Shown here in pieces: positions 34,845 to 44,282 of a stretch of DNA of 64,000 bases. The stretch is from Lentisphaera profundi (GTDB lineage Bacteria; Verrucomicrobiota; Lentisphaeria; Lentisphaerales; Lentisphaeraceae): contig NZ_CP117812.1 in NCBI RefSeq assembly GCF_028728065.1, positions 2,108,001 through 2,172,000 on the forward strand, written 5' to 3'. Position 1 is the first letter of the stretch, and each line of letters opens with the position of its first letter. Made by a program: the position numbers and the translations under genes. Under the pieces are notes generated by a model, which was not told where the DNA came from, did no database searches, and was given only the letters and a program-made list of their open reading frames with translations.

Positions 34845-35990
34845 ATGAGAAAAATTCGCATGGGCATGGTCGGCGGTGGTCGCGGGGCTTTTATTGGTGC
34901 CGTTCATAGAATCGCAGCTGCCATTGATCAACAAATAGAATTAGTATGTGGTGCTTTTAGTTCAACTCCCGAGAAATCAAAATTATCTGGACAAGATTTT
35001 TTCCTGCCCGAGGAGCGTTGCTACGCTAATTACGAAGAAATGATTCTCACCGAAAAAACTCTTCCCGAAGGCGAACGCATGGACTTCGTTGCGATTGTAA
35101 CTCCCAATCACATGCATTTTGCGCCTGCAAAAATGGCTATCGAAAATGGATTTCACGTACTTTCAGATAAGCCTGCCTGTTTCAACACTGAACAAGCTGA
35201 AGAACTTGAAGCCATCGTTGCTCAATCTGGCCTTCTTTATGGACTCACTCATAACTACACGGGCTACCCACTTGTAAAGCAAGCCAAAGAAATGATTGCC
35301 GATGGTAAACTTGGCGAGATTCGCAAAGTCATTGTTGAATATCCACAAGGCTGGCTGGCAACAAAAGTAGAAGACGATACAGAGCAAAAACAAGCGGCTT
35401 GGCGTACTGATCCTACAAAGAGTGGTGCCGCTGGTTGCGTTGGCGACATCGGGACTCATGCTGAAAATCTTGCAGAATACATCACCGGCCTCAGCATCAA
35501 AGAGCTGGCGGCAGACATCACTGCTTTTGTCGATGGTCGTTTACTCGATGATGATGCTAATATTCTACTTCGTTTTGATAATGGCGCCAAAGGCATTTTA
35601 CATGCATCACAAATTGCTGTCGGCGATGAAAATAACCTCAATATTCGTATCTACGGAGAAAAAGGTGGCTTAGAATGGCGCCAGCTAGAGCCTAACACCA
35701 TGATTGTTAAATGGCTTGAAGAGCCTATGCAAATCTATCGCACTGGAATGGGCTACCTCGGTGAAGCGGCAAGTAACGCAAGTCGTACTCCTGCTGGCCA
35801 TCCAGAAGGTTACCTCGAGGCTTTTGCCAACACTTACTTAAATTTCATCAGTCAAATTCGTGAATTCCAAAAAGGTAATAAAGAAATCAAGTTTGAGTAC
35901 CCCACTATCGCCGATGGTGTTCGTGGAATGAAATTCATTGATGCCGTAGTTGGAAGTTCAAAAAATAACGCAGCATGGACTGCACTGTAA
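34845..35990 (+). CDS. Gfo/Idh/MocA-family oxidoreductase
   Basis: A 381-aa NAD(P)-dependent sugar or cyclitol dehydrogenase. The Rossmann motif [16 protein letters not shown] starts near residue 7, and the family EKP-like motif is SDKPACFN near 110. The C-terminal half has the alpha/beta domain with [16 protein letters not shown]. The substrate is unknown. The start is the ATG preceded by GGAGAATAAC rather than the first ATG 12 bases earlier. The isomerase gene follows after 18 bases, and the operon is divergent from an AraC/PAS regulator; relatives act in inositol or oxidised-sugar degradation. Confidence 0.9.
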   Translation: MRKIRMGMVGGGRGAFIGAVHRIAAAIDQQIELVCGAFSSTPEKSKLSGQDFFLPEERCYANYEEMILTEKTLPEGERMDFVAIVTPNHMHFAPAKMAIENGFHVLSDKPACFNTEQAEELEAIVAQSGLLYGLTHNYTGYPLVKQAKEMIADGKLGEIRKVIVEYPQGWLATKVEDDTEQKQAAWRTDPTKSGAAGCVGDIGTHAENLAEYITGLSIKELAADITAFVDGRLLDDDANILLRFDNGAKGILHASQIAVGDENNLNIRIYGEKGGLEWRQLEPNTMIVKWLEEPMQIYRTGMGYLGEAASNASRTPAGHPEGYLEAFANTYLNFISQIREFQKGNKEIKFEYPTIADGVRGMKFIDAVVGSSKNNAAWTAL

Positions 35991-36008
35991 TCTAATAGGA
36001 GATATATA

Positions 36009-37046
36009 ATGGCTAGAACAGTATTTCACGCAAGTATTGAGGGCGCTCAACACGGAGCTAAAACTCTCGAAGAATTAGTGATTTTTGCAAAAGAATCCGG
36101 CGCGGCTGGAGTGGGTCCATCTAACTACCACATTGAAAAGGGCGACGGTTTCATGTCAGCTGCTGAAATCAAAGCGGTCTTTGACAAGCACGGCATGAAG
36201 CTTGACGGCATTTCATGTCACTGTCCATTCTGGGTTCACACTACTGCTTGGACTGGTTCAAAAACTATACGACCTTTCCTCCCGAAAAGCGTTTGGGAAA
36301 AATCTCCCGAAGAAATTGAAGCTTGGTGCGAAAAATACATCCTCGATTTCCTCGAACTCATGGCTGAGCTCAATTCAAAAATCATCCCTATGTTCTGGGG
36401 TATTTCTCACGGTTTCGAAATGGCTACTGGTTATCCTTTCGGCTTTTTCTCTGGTCCAGAGTACGACCTCATCAAGGAAGGCAATGAACGCTTTGCTGAA
36501 AAGACGGCTAAAATTCGTGCGAAAGCTAACGAACTCGGCATCTACCTCTGCCACGAAATCCATCCGAATTCTGCCGCACTTTGCGCCGACGACTTCAATG
36601 AACTCGTTAAAGCATGTGACGGCGACAAATGCTTAGGTGTGACTGCTGACCCATCTCACTGTTGGGAAGGTGAAGATTTCGAAACTCGTTTCCGTAAAGT
36701 CGGTGATCGCATCTACTCTGTAGCGGTTAAAAACTTTTTTGTTCGCCCAGGCATTAACCTTCGTTCTATGACTGGCGACTGGCGTAAACGTGCTATGCAA
36801 TTTTGTGACATCCCAAGTGGTGACATGAATATGATGCGCTTCACTGAACTGATGATTGATCTTGGATACGTGGAACGCTACTGCAGTATCATGGGCACTG
36901 AAACAGCACCTCTAGTGACCGAGGCTGAATCAGCCTACCGTGACCTTGATGCAACTAGTGCAAATGCCATTCAATATGCAGCCGAGCACTTAGTTTTCCC
37001 TATTGCTGAAGGTTCATTTGAAGACGGGATGGGTTCTGACGATTAA
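36009..37046 (+). CDS. Sugar phosphate isomerase/epimerase (xylose-isomerase-like TIM barrel)
   Basis: A 345-aa AP-endonuclease-2/xylose-isomerase-like TIM barrel. Metal-ligand-type segments are ISCHCPFW, CHEIHPNSAAL (Glu) and GVTADPSHCWEGED (Asp/His), plus the late SVAVKNFF strand. Members catalyse isomerisation, epimerisation or dehydration of sugars and inosose. It lies 18 bases after the Gfo/Idh/MocA gene, so the two enzymes probably act in sequence. The exact substrate is unknown. AGGAG precedes the ATG. Confidence 0.87.
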   Translation: MARTVFHASIEGAQHGAKTLEELVIFAKESGAAGVGPSNYHIEKGDGFMSAAEIKAVFDKHGMKLDGISCHCPFWVHTTAWTGSKTIRPFLPKSVWEKSPEEIEAWCEKYILDFLELMAELNSKIIPMFWGISHGFEMATGYPFGFFSGPEYDLIKEGNERFAEKTAKIRAKANELGIYLCHEIHPNSAALCADDFNELVKACDGDKCLGVTADPSHCWEGEDFETRFRKVGDRIYSVAVKNFFVRPGINLRSMTGDWRKRAMQFCDIPSGDMNMMRFTELMIDLGYVERYCSIMGTETAPLVTEAESAYRDLDATSANAIQYAAEHLVFPIAEGSFEDGMGSDD

Positions 37047-37070
37047 TTAAAAAATCGTACTAATTCATTG

Positions 37071-37100
37071 AAAAGGCCGGAAATTTATTTCCGGCCTTTT
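37071..37100 (+). terminator. Rho-independent terminator after isomerase
   Basis: Stem AAAAGGCCGGAAA with TTTCCGGCCTTTT around a short loop, 25 bases past the isomerase stop. Confidence 0.85.
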
Positions 37101-37168
37101 GCATTCCTTGAGAAAGCCCCATAAGTTCGCATTATTAAAATTTATTACATTTCAAGGAATATTGATTT

Positions 37169-37339
37169 ATGAAACTCGTCATGCTCACAGTCTTTACCTG
37201 CATGTTATTTTCTTGTGCAAATTCTACACAGCCCAAACTCAAAAGTAGTACTTCCAGCGTGGAGACTGAGCCTGAAAAAATTAATACTGAAGATGAAAAG
37301 CCAAAAGCAGTATCCAGCAATGGCGGATTGGACCTTTAA
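37169..37339 (+). CDS. Small lipoprotein (56 aa)
   Basis: A 56-aa protein with a lipoprotein signal (MKLVMLTVFTCMLFSC, Cys16) followed by a polar, Ser/Glu/Lys-rich disordered tail ending NGGLDL. AAGGA lies before the ATG. It has no recognisable domain. It is in the gap between the isomerase terminator and the zinc-ribbon membrane protein. Confidence 0.6.
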   Translation: MKLVMLTVFTCMLFSCANSTQPKLKSSTSSVETEPEKINTEDEKPKAVSSNGGLDL

Positions 37340-37387
37340 TATCATGTCTAAATTCATTTATTCTAGACAGTCCTAGGGGGGATTAAA

Positions 37388-38266
37388 ATGGAACATTCAT
37401 CGAGTGGGCGACTTAAAAAAATGGGATTCAATCCAGATGCCCCAAAAGCACCTGAATCCAAGACAGAAGAAGAGAGTAGCAATGGAGCTGAAGAAGCCCA
37501 TGAAGATATTTCTGAAACAAATAAACTGCGTCTTGCACGTAAACCCACTCAAGTTGATATAGATCTCGAAAACACCGATGCGCTCGAATGCCCTAGCTGT
37601 GGAAAAACCATGGAACTGGGCATCATCATTTGCCTCGAATGCGAAATGAATATTAAAACTGGTAAAAAACTAAAAACTAAAATAAAAACGAGTCGCAAAG
37701 GGCGCAATGCCTATGCCGCACCAGATTCGACTAATGACCTAGCAAACGTAGAGGATTTTGGTGGTTTCGGCAGAGGCAAGTACTGGTTACTCGCCTTTAT
37801 TACTGGCCTCATTGGCCAAGGCATTACTCTTGCGATAACTGGATTCGATGCGATCGGGAAGGCTAATGCCTATGAAGGACTCTCGACCCCTAAAACAATA
37901 GGGCTTGTACTAATCACTCTCATTTCATTTATCATCGCTGCAATTTTACAAGTTGGCCGCCTCAGAAATCTCAATATGTCAGGCTGGCGCTACCTTCACC
38001 AATTCCTTATTTTCTTCGGCCTTTTAGGCTACCTGGCTCACTGGAGTATCGGAACACTTATTACTCTGGCGGCACTGTTTTATTTCATTCGTTATTATTA
38101 TTGGATCCTTATCTGCCCAAGTGGTTATGAAGGACACCGTAAGCTCGACAAAAGTGGTAAGGTCTTACTCTCAGGACTCATTGTAATACTTTTATTGACC
38201 ATTGCCGCTAGTGCTTTTGCGGTTTTCGCAATCATCAACGAGACTACATCCTCGGGCTCAATGTAG
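37388..38266 (+). CDS. Zinc-ribbon protein with DUF805-like membrane domain
   Basis: A 292-aa protein. Residues 1-60 are polar and probably disordered. Residues about 64-85 form a zinc-ribbon-like pair (CPSCGK, then CLECEM). Residues 120-290 contain four or five transmembrane helices with the DUF805-type motif VGRLRNLNMSGWRYL. The function is unknown. GGGGG lies before the ATG. A lipoprotein gene lies 48 bases upstream and may be in the same transcript. Confidence 0.72.
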   Translation: MEHSSSGRLKKMGFNPDAPKAPESKTEEESSNGAEEAHEDISETNKLRLARKPTQVDIDLENTDALECPSCGKTMELGIIICLECEMNIKTGKKLKTKIKTSRKGRNAYAAPDSTNDLANVEDFGGFGRGKYWLLAFITGLIGQGITLAITGFDAIGKANAYEGLSTPKTIGLVLITLISFIIAAILQVGRLRNLNMSGWRYLHQFLIFFGLLGYLAHWSIGTLITLAALFYFIRYYYWILICPSGYEGHRKLDKSGKVLLSGLIVILLLTIAASAFAVFAIINETTSSGSM

Positions 38267-38447
38267 TTCATAATTCATTTAGCTTTCATTGACTGCTTTA
38301 CTTGGATTCGCTCAACACATATCTAAGGATAAATTCTTTTAGCAATCATCGCTTTTTAGACTTTACATAGAGGTTGAACTTTATTTGAAAAAGTGTCCTG
38401 TAGCAGGATTCATTTTTATAACTTTCAAGTAATAGGAAAATACCACT

Positions 38448-39566
38448 ATGCCTTTTGACAATGGCCCCCTTTCATTTTGCGTTTACCGTCTAGATGAAGA
38501 TTTACCCGAAAACATCCTCGAACTCTTTGCAGAAAATGCTGCTTTACCTCTCAACCAAGTAAAAGACGAAAGCTCCAATGGTTGGACGGCTCGTCATCTC
38601 CTTGAAAGAGAATTCACAGACGAGACCTGTATGATCGAAGATTTTGTACAAGTTCACTTTCGCTCTTCAGAACTCAAAGTTTCCGCACCCATTCTCAAAG
38701 CAAAATGTGCTCAAGTTGAATTCCAGACTATGCAAGAAGAAAACTTAAGTGGGATCAACAGAAAACGCAAAAAAGAAATCAAAGAAAACATCGTTGATGA
38801 ATTGCTTGCGAACACACAGCCCTCTATCAAAGGTTTCCCTTTGGTTCTTGACCCCACAAACAAACTTCTTTATGCTGCCACCTCATCGGCAAAAAGTGCG
38901 GATTCCGCACTTGCACTTTTAGTGGAAACTACTGGCCTAAGCCCTATCCCGCTCACACCTCAAACATACATGTCTGAGCAACTTGGTTCACTCGCATCTT
39001 CCTATGATTCGATCAAATTAACCGATAGCCAAGACGAAGCTGGCGAAATCTGGCCTGGTAGAGATTTTTTGACCTGGTTATGGTACTTAAGTGAATACGA
39101 AGAAGCTGAATTCACCGTCCCTGATCTTGGCGTATTTGCTTTCTCTGTCGATGGCCCACTCAATTTCATCACCGAATTAAATGGCGCACGTGAATCTGTA
39201 GTCAAAAAAGGTATTCCTACACTGAGCCCAGAGGCCGATTCCGCACTCAAAGATGGTAAAAAACTTAAAACTGCTAAAATTGCTATTGCTCGCGGTGATG
39301 AAACTTGGACTTTCACTCTGGATGCCGACTTCTTTTGCTTCAAAAGCATGAAGTTGCCTGATGGTACTGAATTTCAGTATAAAGCTCGTTTCATCGAAAG
39401 ACTTGAATCACTCTTTGTCTTCCAAGAAGCTTTTTACTCTTTATTTAAAGAATTTCTCACTCGTTTCAGTGGCGATCAGCGCGAAGACAATGTTCAAAAA
39501 ATGCGCACATGGCTCAACGAACGCGAAGCCAATGTAATTAGAACTGAGGTTTTTGACGTCAAGTAA
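38448..39566 (+). CDS. RdgC-like protein (putative recombination-associated)
   Basis: A 372-aa protein that recalls RdgC: a CVYRLDEDL N-terminus, VSAPILKAKCAQVEFQT, a charged RKRKKEIKENIVDELL helix, then PLVLDPTNKLLYAATSSAKSADSALALL followed by PIPLTP. This matches the order of RdgC's central and tip domains. RdgC forms a DNA-encircling dimer that restrains RecA. The C-terminal half (FLTWLWYLSEY, DADFFCF, then a helical end) is longer than E. coli RdgC (303 aa). The assignment was made by eye only. Its stop abuts the dtd ATG (TAA-ATG). Confidence 0.55.
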   Translation: MPFDNGPLSFCVYRLDEDLPENILELFAENAALPLNQVKDESSNGWTARHLLEREFTDETCMIEDFVQVHFRSSELKVSAPILKAKCAQVEFQTMQEENLSGINRKRKKEIKENIVDELLANTQPSIKGFPLVLDPTNKLLYAATSSAKSADSALALLVETTGLSPIPLTPQTYMSEQLGSLASSYDSIKLTDSQDEAGEIWPGRDFLTWLWYLSEYEEAEFTVPDLGVFAFSVDGPLNFITELNGARESVVKKGIPTLSPEADSALKDGKKLKTAKIAIARGDETWTFTLDADFFCFKSMKLPDGTEFQYKARFIERLESLFVFQEAFYSLFKEFLTRFSGDQREDNVQKMRTWLNEREANVIRTEVFDVK

Positions 39567-40022
39567 ATGAAAGCACTTATCCAACGTGTGAGTTCTGCTT
39601 CCGTTCAGTCAGGCGATGAAGTCTTAGGCAAAATCGAACAAGGCTTAGTTGTCTTACTGGGAGTGGAACAAAACGATCAAGCACACGATGGACAAGTCCT
39701 TGCAAAGAAACTCGCAGATTTACGTATTTTCTCCAATGATGAAGGGAAATTTGATTATTCCCTCCGAGATATAAAAGGAGAAATCCTCATCATCTCTCAA
39801 TTCACTTTGTGTGCCGATTATAAAAAAGGACGTCGCCCGAGCTTCACTCAGGCCGCCTCACCAAATGACGCCAAAGAACTTTACTTAGATTTCATTAAAA
39901 TATTTCAAAATGACCCACAAATTAGCCATGTCGCAACGGGTCGCTTTGCCGCCGACATGCAAGTAACCATCAATAATAACGGCCCTGTCACTATGCAACT
40001 TGACAGTGCACAACTCAAATAG
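39567..40022 (+). CDS. dtd: D-aminoacyl-tRNA deacylase
   Basis: A 151-aa DTD-family enzyme that removes D-amino acids (and glycine from tRNA-Ala) from mischarged tRNA. Both signature motifs are present: SQFTLCAD near residue 77 and the C-terminal NNGPVTMQLDS with its Gly-cisPro loop; the N-terminal MKALIQRVSSASV is typical. It starts directly after the RdgC-like stop, and the TPR protein follows after eight bases, so the three form an operon. Confidence 0.96.
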   Translation: MKALIQRVSSASVQSGDEVLGKIEQGLVVLLGVEQNDQAHDGQVLAKKLADLRIFSNDEGKFDYSLRDIKGEILIISQFTLCADYKKGRRPSFTQAASPNDAKELYLDFIKIFQNDPQISHVATGRFAADMQVTINNNGPVTMQLDSAQLK

Positions 40023-40030
40023 GAAACAAT

Positions 40031-42055
40031 ATGGATTTTCTTAAAAAAATGTTTGGGCGCCCAGAAGATAGCCCTATCACCTCTAATCCAGAAGCTAGTG
40101 ATTTTATCCCAGAACCAGTTTTCAATGATAAGCTCTTAGAGAATGCTGAAAAAATTAAAGCCAACTTACCCGAAACTATAAAAACCCTAGATAAGCTCGG
40201 TCGTCGCGTAGAAATTAATCGCGCTAAATGGGCCGAAACGAATCTCCCGAAAATGCTTAAAGACGCTTGGGATAAGCCTGGCTCACTTTACCAAGTTATT
40301 AGCATGGGAATTGATGCAGCTTGCTTCACAGAAGTCCAAGAAGCCGCTGAGCATCTCTCTAAAACTGACACCAACCCCGAACGCGGAGCGGTAGTTTACT
40401 CCACTGCGCTCAGTCTAAATGGTGATTACAACACTGCCGTCTCAGTCCTTGAAAACTATATCAAAGATGATGAGCACTCCCCAGATGCGCTAACCGCTTT
40501 AGCACGTATTCAGCTCATGGCTGAAGATAAAGAAGCGGCCGCTAAACTCTTGGATAAGAGCATAAATCTGAATCCTAACCAAGAGCAAGCTATGGCTTGG
40601 CATCTTGACCTCATCAAACAAAAAGACGGTGAAGAAGCGATAGATACTGAACTCAAACGTCTTAGCGAATACGAAGATAGCTGGTTCCCACAATTAATCC
40701 TTGGGCAAAGATTCATGCTCGCTGACAAAACTGATGATGCCATAAGCTACTATGAGAAAGCTCTCGATAGGTCAGATAATAACGCCAATGTGCTTGCAAC
40801 GGCAACGGGTGATTTGGGCAATAAAAAAATGACCAAAGAGCTCATCAGTATTTTCATGCCACGCTACAATCCTGATACTCAAGGACCCCTCCCAGGCCTC
40901 AACTTTGTTCAGTCCTTAATTGTGGAAGCTCAAATTGATGTTGCTAAAGAACTCTTGCATAGAATCGCTCTGTTTGATCAAGCTAACATTCGCCAGCACG
41001 TTCTCAAACTCTCTGCACAAATTGCTCATATCGATCGCCAAGCTTTTGCAAAAGCTAGAGCGGATCAGCCGAGCACAAGTACACCCGAAGTCGAGTTCAT
41101 GAAAATCAGCATGCCTTTATGGTTTTACCCTCTTGGAGAACCCTACTGGCTTGAACCAGCGAAAAATGAAGACGCGAAACGCATTTACTTTTCTGCTCTT
41201 CACGTAGATAATGATCCCTCAGTAAAACTCGCACCTGAACTTCAAAATGTCGTTGCTGGCTTGTGCACTGCCGTACCTCTCTTTTTTAAAGAAGCCGTAA
41301 CTTCTCGACTTGATATCCGCACAGCAACCTTAGTCCCAGTCATGAAAGACCAAGGACCAGTAATGAGAAGAGCTGAGTGGCCTCAAGAGCAAAAACAGAA
41401 AATTGCTAATTTAGATGAGATCAAACCAGATTATCTAGTTACAGGCGGAATTAAATTTGAGGGTGTAGATAAAATTGCAGAACTCAATCTTTACCTCAAT
41501 GATTTAGATGGTAATATTGTTAAAACAATTTCAGAGAAAGCTCCTGCAAAAGATCTTCATCTCGTCATCACTAGAGCCTTTAACCGTCTCTATGAAGAAG
41601 TTAGTGGCAATACGGAAGCCATTTTCCCTAAAGATATCCAAGCTCCCTTGATCCAAGGCTATATCCAAGCCCTAGGCCATCAACTCGCCTATTTCATGAC
41701 TTGGAAAGGTATCTTGCCAGTAGAGGCCCTCTTCAATCGTCGTGAACTACTAGAGTCACTTTATGCTTTTGCTGTAAACTCCGGCCCCGCTGAAATGCCT
41801 AAAGTATTCTACTTTGCCTCCCTCGCTTACGATCGTTATTTAGCAGGAAAAACTTTTATGGAGCAAGGCCCACGAGCTTTTGCCTTAGCACAATCTGCGC
41901 CTCAAGGCACTGCTTTTCACCAAGTTGCTCCCATTGTACTTCCCATTTACAACCGCTTAGAGCAACTCGAAGACATCGTAAAACAAATTCCAAAAGATGA
42001 AGCTCCCGCTCCATACATCAATTGGATGGAAGGATTAAAAAACCTTTTCACTTAA
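40031..42055 (+). CDS. TPR-repeat protein of unknown function
   Basis: A 674-aa soluble protein. Residues about 115-260 contain TPR-like helical hairpins (ALSLNGDYNTAVSVLENYI, ALARIQLMAEDKEAAAKLLDKSI, GQRFMLADKTDDAISYYEKAL). The middle (about 350-530) has mixed alpha/beta sequence (PLWFYPLGEPYWLEP) and the rest is mainly helical. No enzymatic motif was recognised. It follows dtd by eight bases and ends in a good terminator. Confidence 0.65.
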   Translation: MDFLKKMFGRPEDSPITSNPEASDFIPEPVFNDKLLENAEKIKANLPETIKTLDKLGRRVEINRAKWAETNLPKMLKDAWDKPGSLYQVISMGIDAACFTEVQEAAEHLSKTDTNPERGAVVYSTALSLNGDYNTAVSVLENYIKDDEHSPDALTALARIQLMAEDKEAAAKLLDKSINLNPNQEQAMAWHLDLIKQKDGEEAIDTELKRLSEYEDSWFPQLILGQRFMLADKTDDAISYYEKALDRSDNNANVLATATGDLGNKKMTKELISIFMPRYNPDTQGPLPGLNFVQSLIVEAQIDVAKELLHRIALFDQANIRQHVLKLSAQIAHIDRQAFAKARADQPSTSTPEVEFMKISMPLWFYPLGEPYWLEPAKNEDAKRIYFSALHVDNDPSVKLAPELQNVVAGLCTAVPLFFKEAVTSRLDIRTATLVPVMKDQGPVMRRAEWPQEQKQKIANLDEIKPDYLVTGGIKFEGVDKIAELNLYLNDLDGNIVKTISEKAPAKDLHLVITRAFNRLYEEVSGNTEAIFPKDIQAPLIQGYIQALGHQLAYFMTWKGILPVEALFNRRELLESLYAFAVNSGPAEMPKVFYFASLAYDRYLAGKTFMEQGPRAFALAQSAPQGTAFHQVAPIVLPIYNRLEQLEDIVKQIPKDEAPAPYINWMEGLKNLFT

Positions 42056-42077
42056 GTTTTACTTGACTTAGGATTTA

Positions 42078-42118
42078 GCCACAAATCAATTTCTCTAAAA
42101 TTGCTCTGTGGCTTTTTT
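42078..42118 (+). terminator. Rho-independent terminator after TPR gene
   Basis: Outer stem GCCACA/TGTGGC enclosing an inner CAATTT/AAATTG stem, followed by six T. Confidence 0.75.
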
Positions 42119-42285
42119 GTGCTTCACCCCATCTCACTAAGATCCCTCAAGCCATCTACATAAGTCACACATTTCATGGTTTTATATGCCTAAAAGAGCT
42201 AATCACTGGTCTCTCATTATACTTATAATCTCTGTACCATAAACATGCCTATCAGTGACTTATGTGTTTTTTACGAAAGGTGAAC

Positions 42286-42314
42286 TTGCTATCCATTAAA
42301 GTTAGTACTATACT
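42286..42314 (+). promoter_or_regulatory. Candidate sigma-70 promoter of prepilin-like gene
   Basis: TTGCTA at 42286-42291 and TATACT at 42309-42314 with 17-base spacing; the start would lie about 20 bases before the SD of the prepilin-like gene. Confidence 0.5.
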
Positions 42315-42345
42315 AGTATTATAATATAACAAAAAAGGAAGCATG

Positions 42346-43047
42346 ATGACAAACTTAAAAAAATTCACACTGATTGAACTTTTAGTTGTCATTGCCATAA
42401 TTGGCATCCTGCTATCCCTACTCGTTCCTGTACTTAGTAAAGCGAGAGAGGCGGCACGAGATGCCTCATGTAAAAATCAAAGTAAACAATGGGGCATGGC
42501 CACTTATCTGTATACGGATGACTGGGACTCGCATCTTCCAGCTTCTTTTTCAACATCTCGTAAGTATTGGTATCAGGTCATGGAATCTTACATACAAGGA
42601 GATTCCACAGACGGTAAAGGTCGTTATAGAATCCGTACCTGCCCTTCAGAGGCTGCGGCAAAAGGTTCAAAATTCCTAACTTATGCCTCTAACAACGAAA
42701 TGTTAAAACATACAAATTTTGGCGCCTCTGAGTTTAGAATCAAAATATCTAATGTCACCTATCCAAGCGATGCCATCATTATTGCTGATGCCTATGCTGG
42801 TTTTGCAGGTGGCATTGAAGCTTTTCCCTTTATTCGTGGACCTGAACCCGAATATCTTCATGGGAAAAATTGGAATCTTTACGATGCCGGAGATTATCTA
42901 GCTCCCTATGACGATCAAAGTGGCGTTTTAGGAATTCGCTTTAGACATAATGGAGATAAAAGCGCTAATATGCTTATGGTCGATGGTCATGTTGAGGGGA
43001 AAAGAATGTTGCAGATGCAGGGAAAAAACATTTATGATTATGAGTAA
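42346..43047 (+). CDS. Prepilin-type N-terminal methylation domain protein (PVC type, H-X9-DG-like)
   Basis: A 233-aa pseudopilin-like protein with the processing site [26 protein letters not shown], in which Lys replaces the usual Gly before Phe. The mature part follows the large PVC pattern ([35 protein letters not shown]) and has the C-terminal VDGHVEG motif typical of these proteins. They are abundant in Planctomycetes, Verrucomicrobia and Lentisphaerae; the function is unclear. Two adjacent ATGs occur; the second (42346) is better spaced from AAGGA. It is a single gene with a candidate promoter. Confidence 0.85.
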   Translation: MTNLKKFTLIELLVVIAIIGILLSLLVPVLSKAREAARDASCKNQSKQWGMATYLYTDDWDSHLPASFSTSRKYWYQVMESYIQGDSTDGKGRYRIRTCPSEAAAKGSKFLTYASNNEMLKHTNFGASEFRIKISNVTYPSDAIIIADAYAGFAGGIEAFPFIRGPEPEYLHGKNWNLYDAGDYLAPYDDQSGVLGIRFRHNGDKSANMLMVDGHVEGKRMLQMQGKNIYDYE

Positions 43048-43247
43048 ATTATCATAATTCCTGATTCAACTTATTTGTTCCAAACGCCATTTAGCATTCA
43101 CATCTTAAAAAAGAATTGCATCACACTCCCTCAAAGCCTCTTTTTAAGCAAGACCATCTATCCAGTTTCCCCTGCTCATAAATAGTTATTTGCGGAGAGC
43201 GCATTATATTTGCGCGTTTATAAAAATAATTAATCTGAGCAAATTTA

Positions 43248-44270
43248 ATGATCGATGATATCAACAAAATTGTCGCTGAATTCACTGACAAAGTGAAAGC
43301 AGAAGGCGACCTCCAGGCCCTTGAGCAAATCAAAGCAGCCTACATGGGTAAGAAAGGACCTCTTACAGGCATACTCAAAAACCTTCGTAACATGAATCCC
43401 GAAGAAAAAATCGAAGTCGGCCAAGCCGCGAACAAAGCTAAGAATGCCATGCAAGAAGCCATGGAAAACCGTCGTAAGGGAATCATTCGCGCACAAATTG
43501 ATGAAAAAGTTGCGAGTGAATGGGTCGACCTTTCCTTAGATCAAGAGAGTCAACCCATTGGCTCAATTCATCCCGTTTCACAAATGCAGTATGAAATTGA
43601 AGATATCTTCACTGGCCTTGGTTTCACTGTACAAGATGGCCCTCATTGTGAATTAGATTTCTATAATTTTGAAGCACTCAATATCCCAAAAGATCACCCT
43701 GCTCGTGATATGCAGGATACTTTTTACTTTGAGAATGGTGCTATTCTTCGTACTCATACTTCCGCCATTCAGGCACGTGCAATGGAACGCATTGAACCAC
43801 CTTTCAAAATTATCGGTCCTGGTAAAGTATTTCGCGTCGAAAGATGTGACGCCTCTCACGAATCGGCCTTTCACCAACTAGAAGGTATGGTTGTCGATGA
43901 AGATATTTCTGTGGCGAACTTGATTCACACAATGAAAACTCTTCTTTCAGAAATCTTTCAAAAAGATACTCAAATACGCTTACGCCCTGGATTCTTCCCC
44001 TTTGTTGAGCCTGGCTTTGAATTAGATATTGCTTGCCAAATTTGTAATGGCAAAGGTTGTTCCGTTTGTAAACAAACTGGCTGGCTAGAGCTCATGCCAT
44101 GCGGCATGGTACATCCGAATGTACTTAAAGCTGGTGGTATTGATACCGAAAAATTCACTGGATTTGCTTTTGGCCTCGGCCTCGATCGCCTCGTCATGAT
44201 GCGCCATAAAATTGAAGATATTCGCCACCTGCACAGCGGTGACCTTCGTTTCTCAACTCAGTTTAAATAA
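43248..44270 (+). CDS. pheS: Phenylalanyl-tRNA synthetase alpha subunit
   Basis: A 340-aa class II synthetase subunit. The N-terminal coiled coil (1-95) is followed by the catalytic core with HPVSQMQYEIEDIF, motif 2 (GKVFRVERCDASHESAFHQLEGMVVDE) and motif 3 (GFAFGLGLDRLVMMRHKIEDIR). It includes a four-cysteine insert CQICNGKGCSVCK (about residues 262-274). Charges tRNA-Phe with PheT. pheT follows after 12 bases. Confidence 0.97.
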   Translation: MIDDINKIVAEFTDKVKAEGDLQALEQIKAAYMGKKGPLTGILKNLRNMNPEEKIEVGQAANKAKNAMQEAMENRRKGIIRAQIDEKVASEWVDLSLDQESQPIGSIHPVSQMQYEIEDIFTGLGFTVQDGPHCELDFYNFEALNIPKDHPARDMQDTFYFENGAILRTHTSAIQARAMERIEPPFKIIGPGKVFRVERCDASHESAFHQLEGMVVDEDISVANLIHTMKTLLSEIFQKDTQIRLRPGFFPFVEPGFELDIACQICNGKGCSVCKQTGWLELMPCGMVHPNVLKAGGIDTEKFTGFAFGLGLDRLVMMRHKIEDIRHLHSGDLRFSTQFK

Positions 44271-44282
44271 GGACAATCAATA

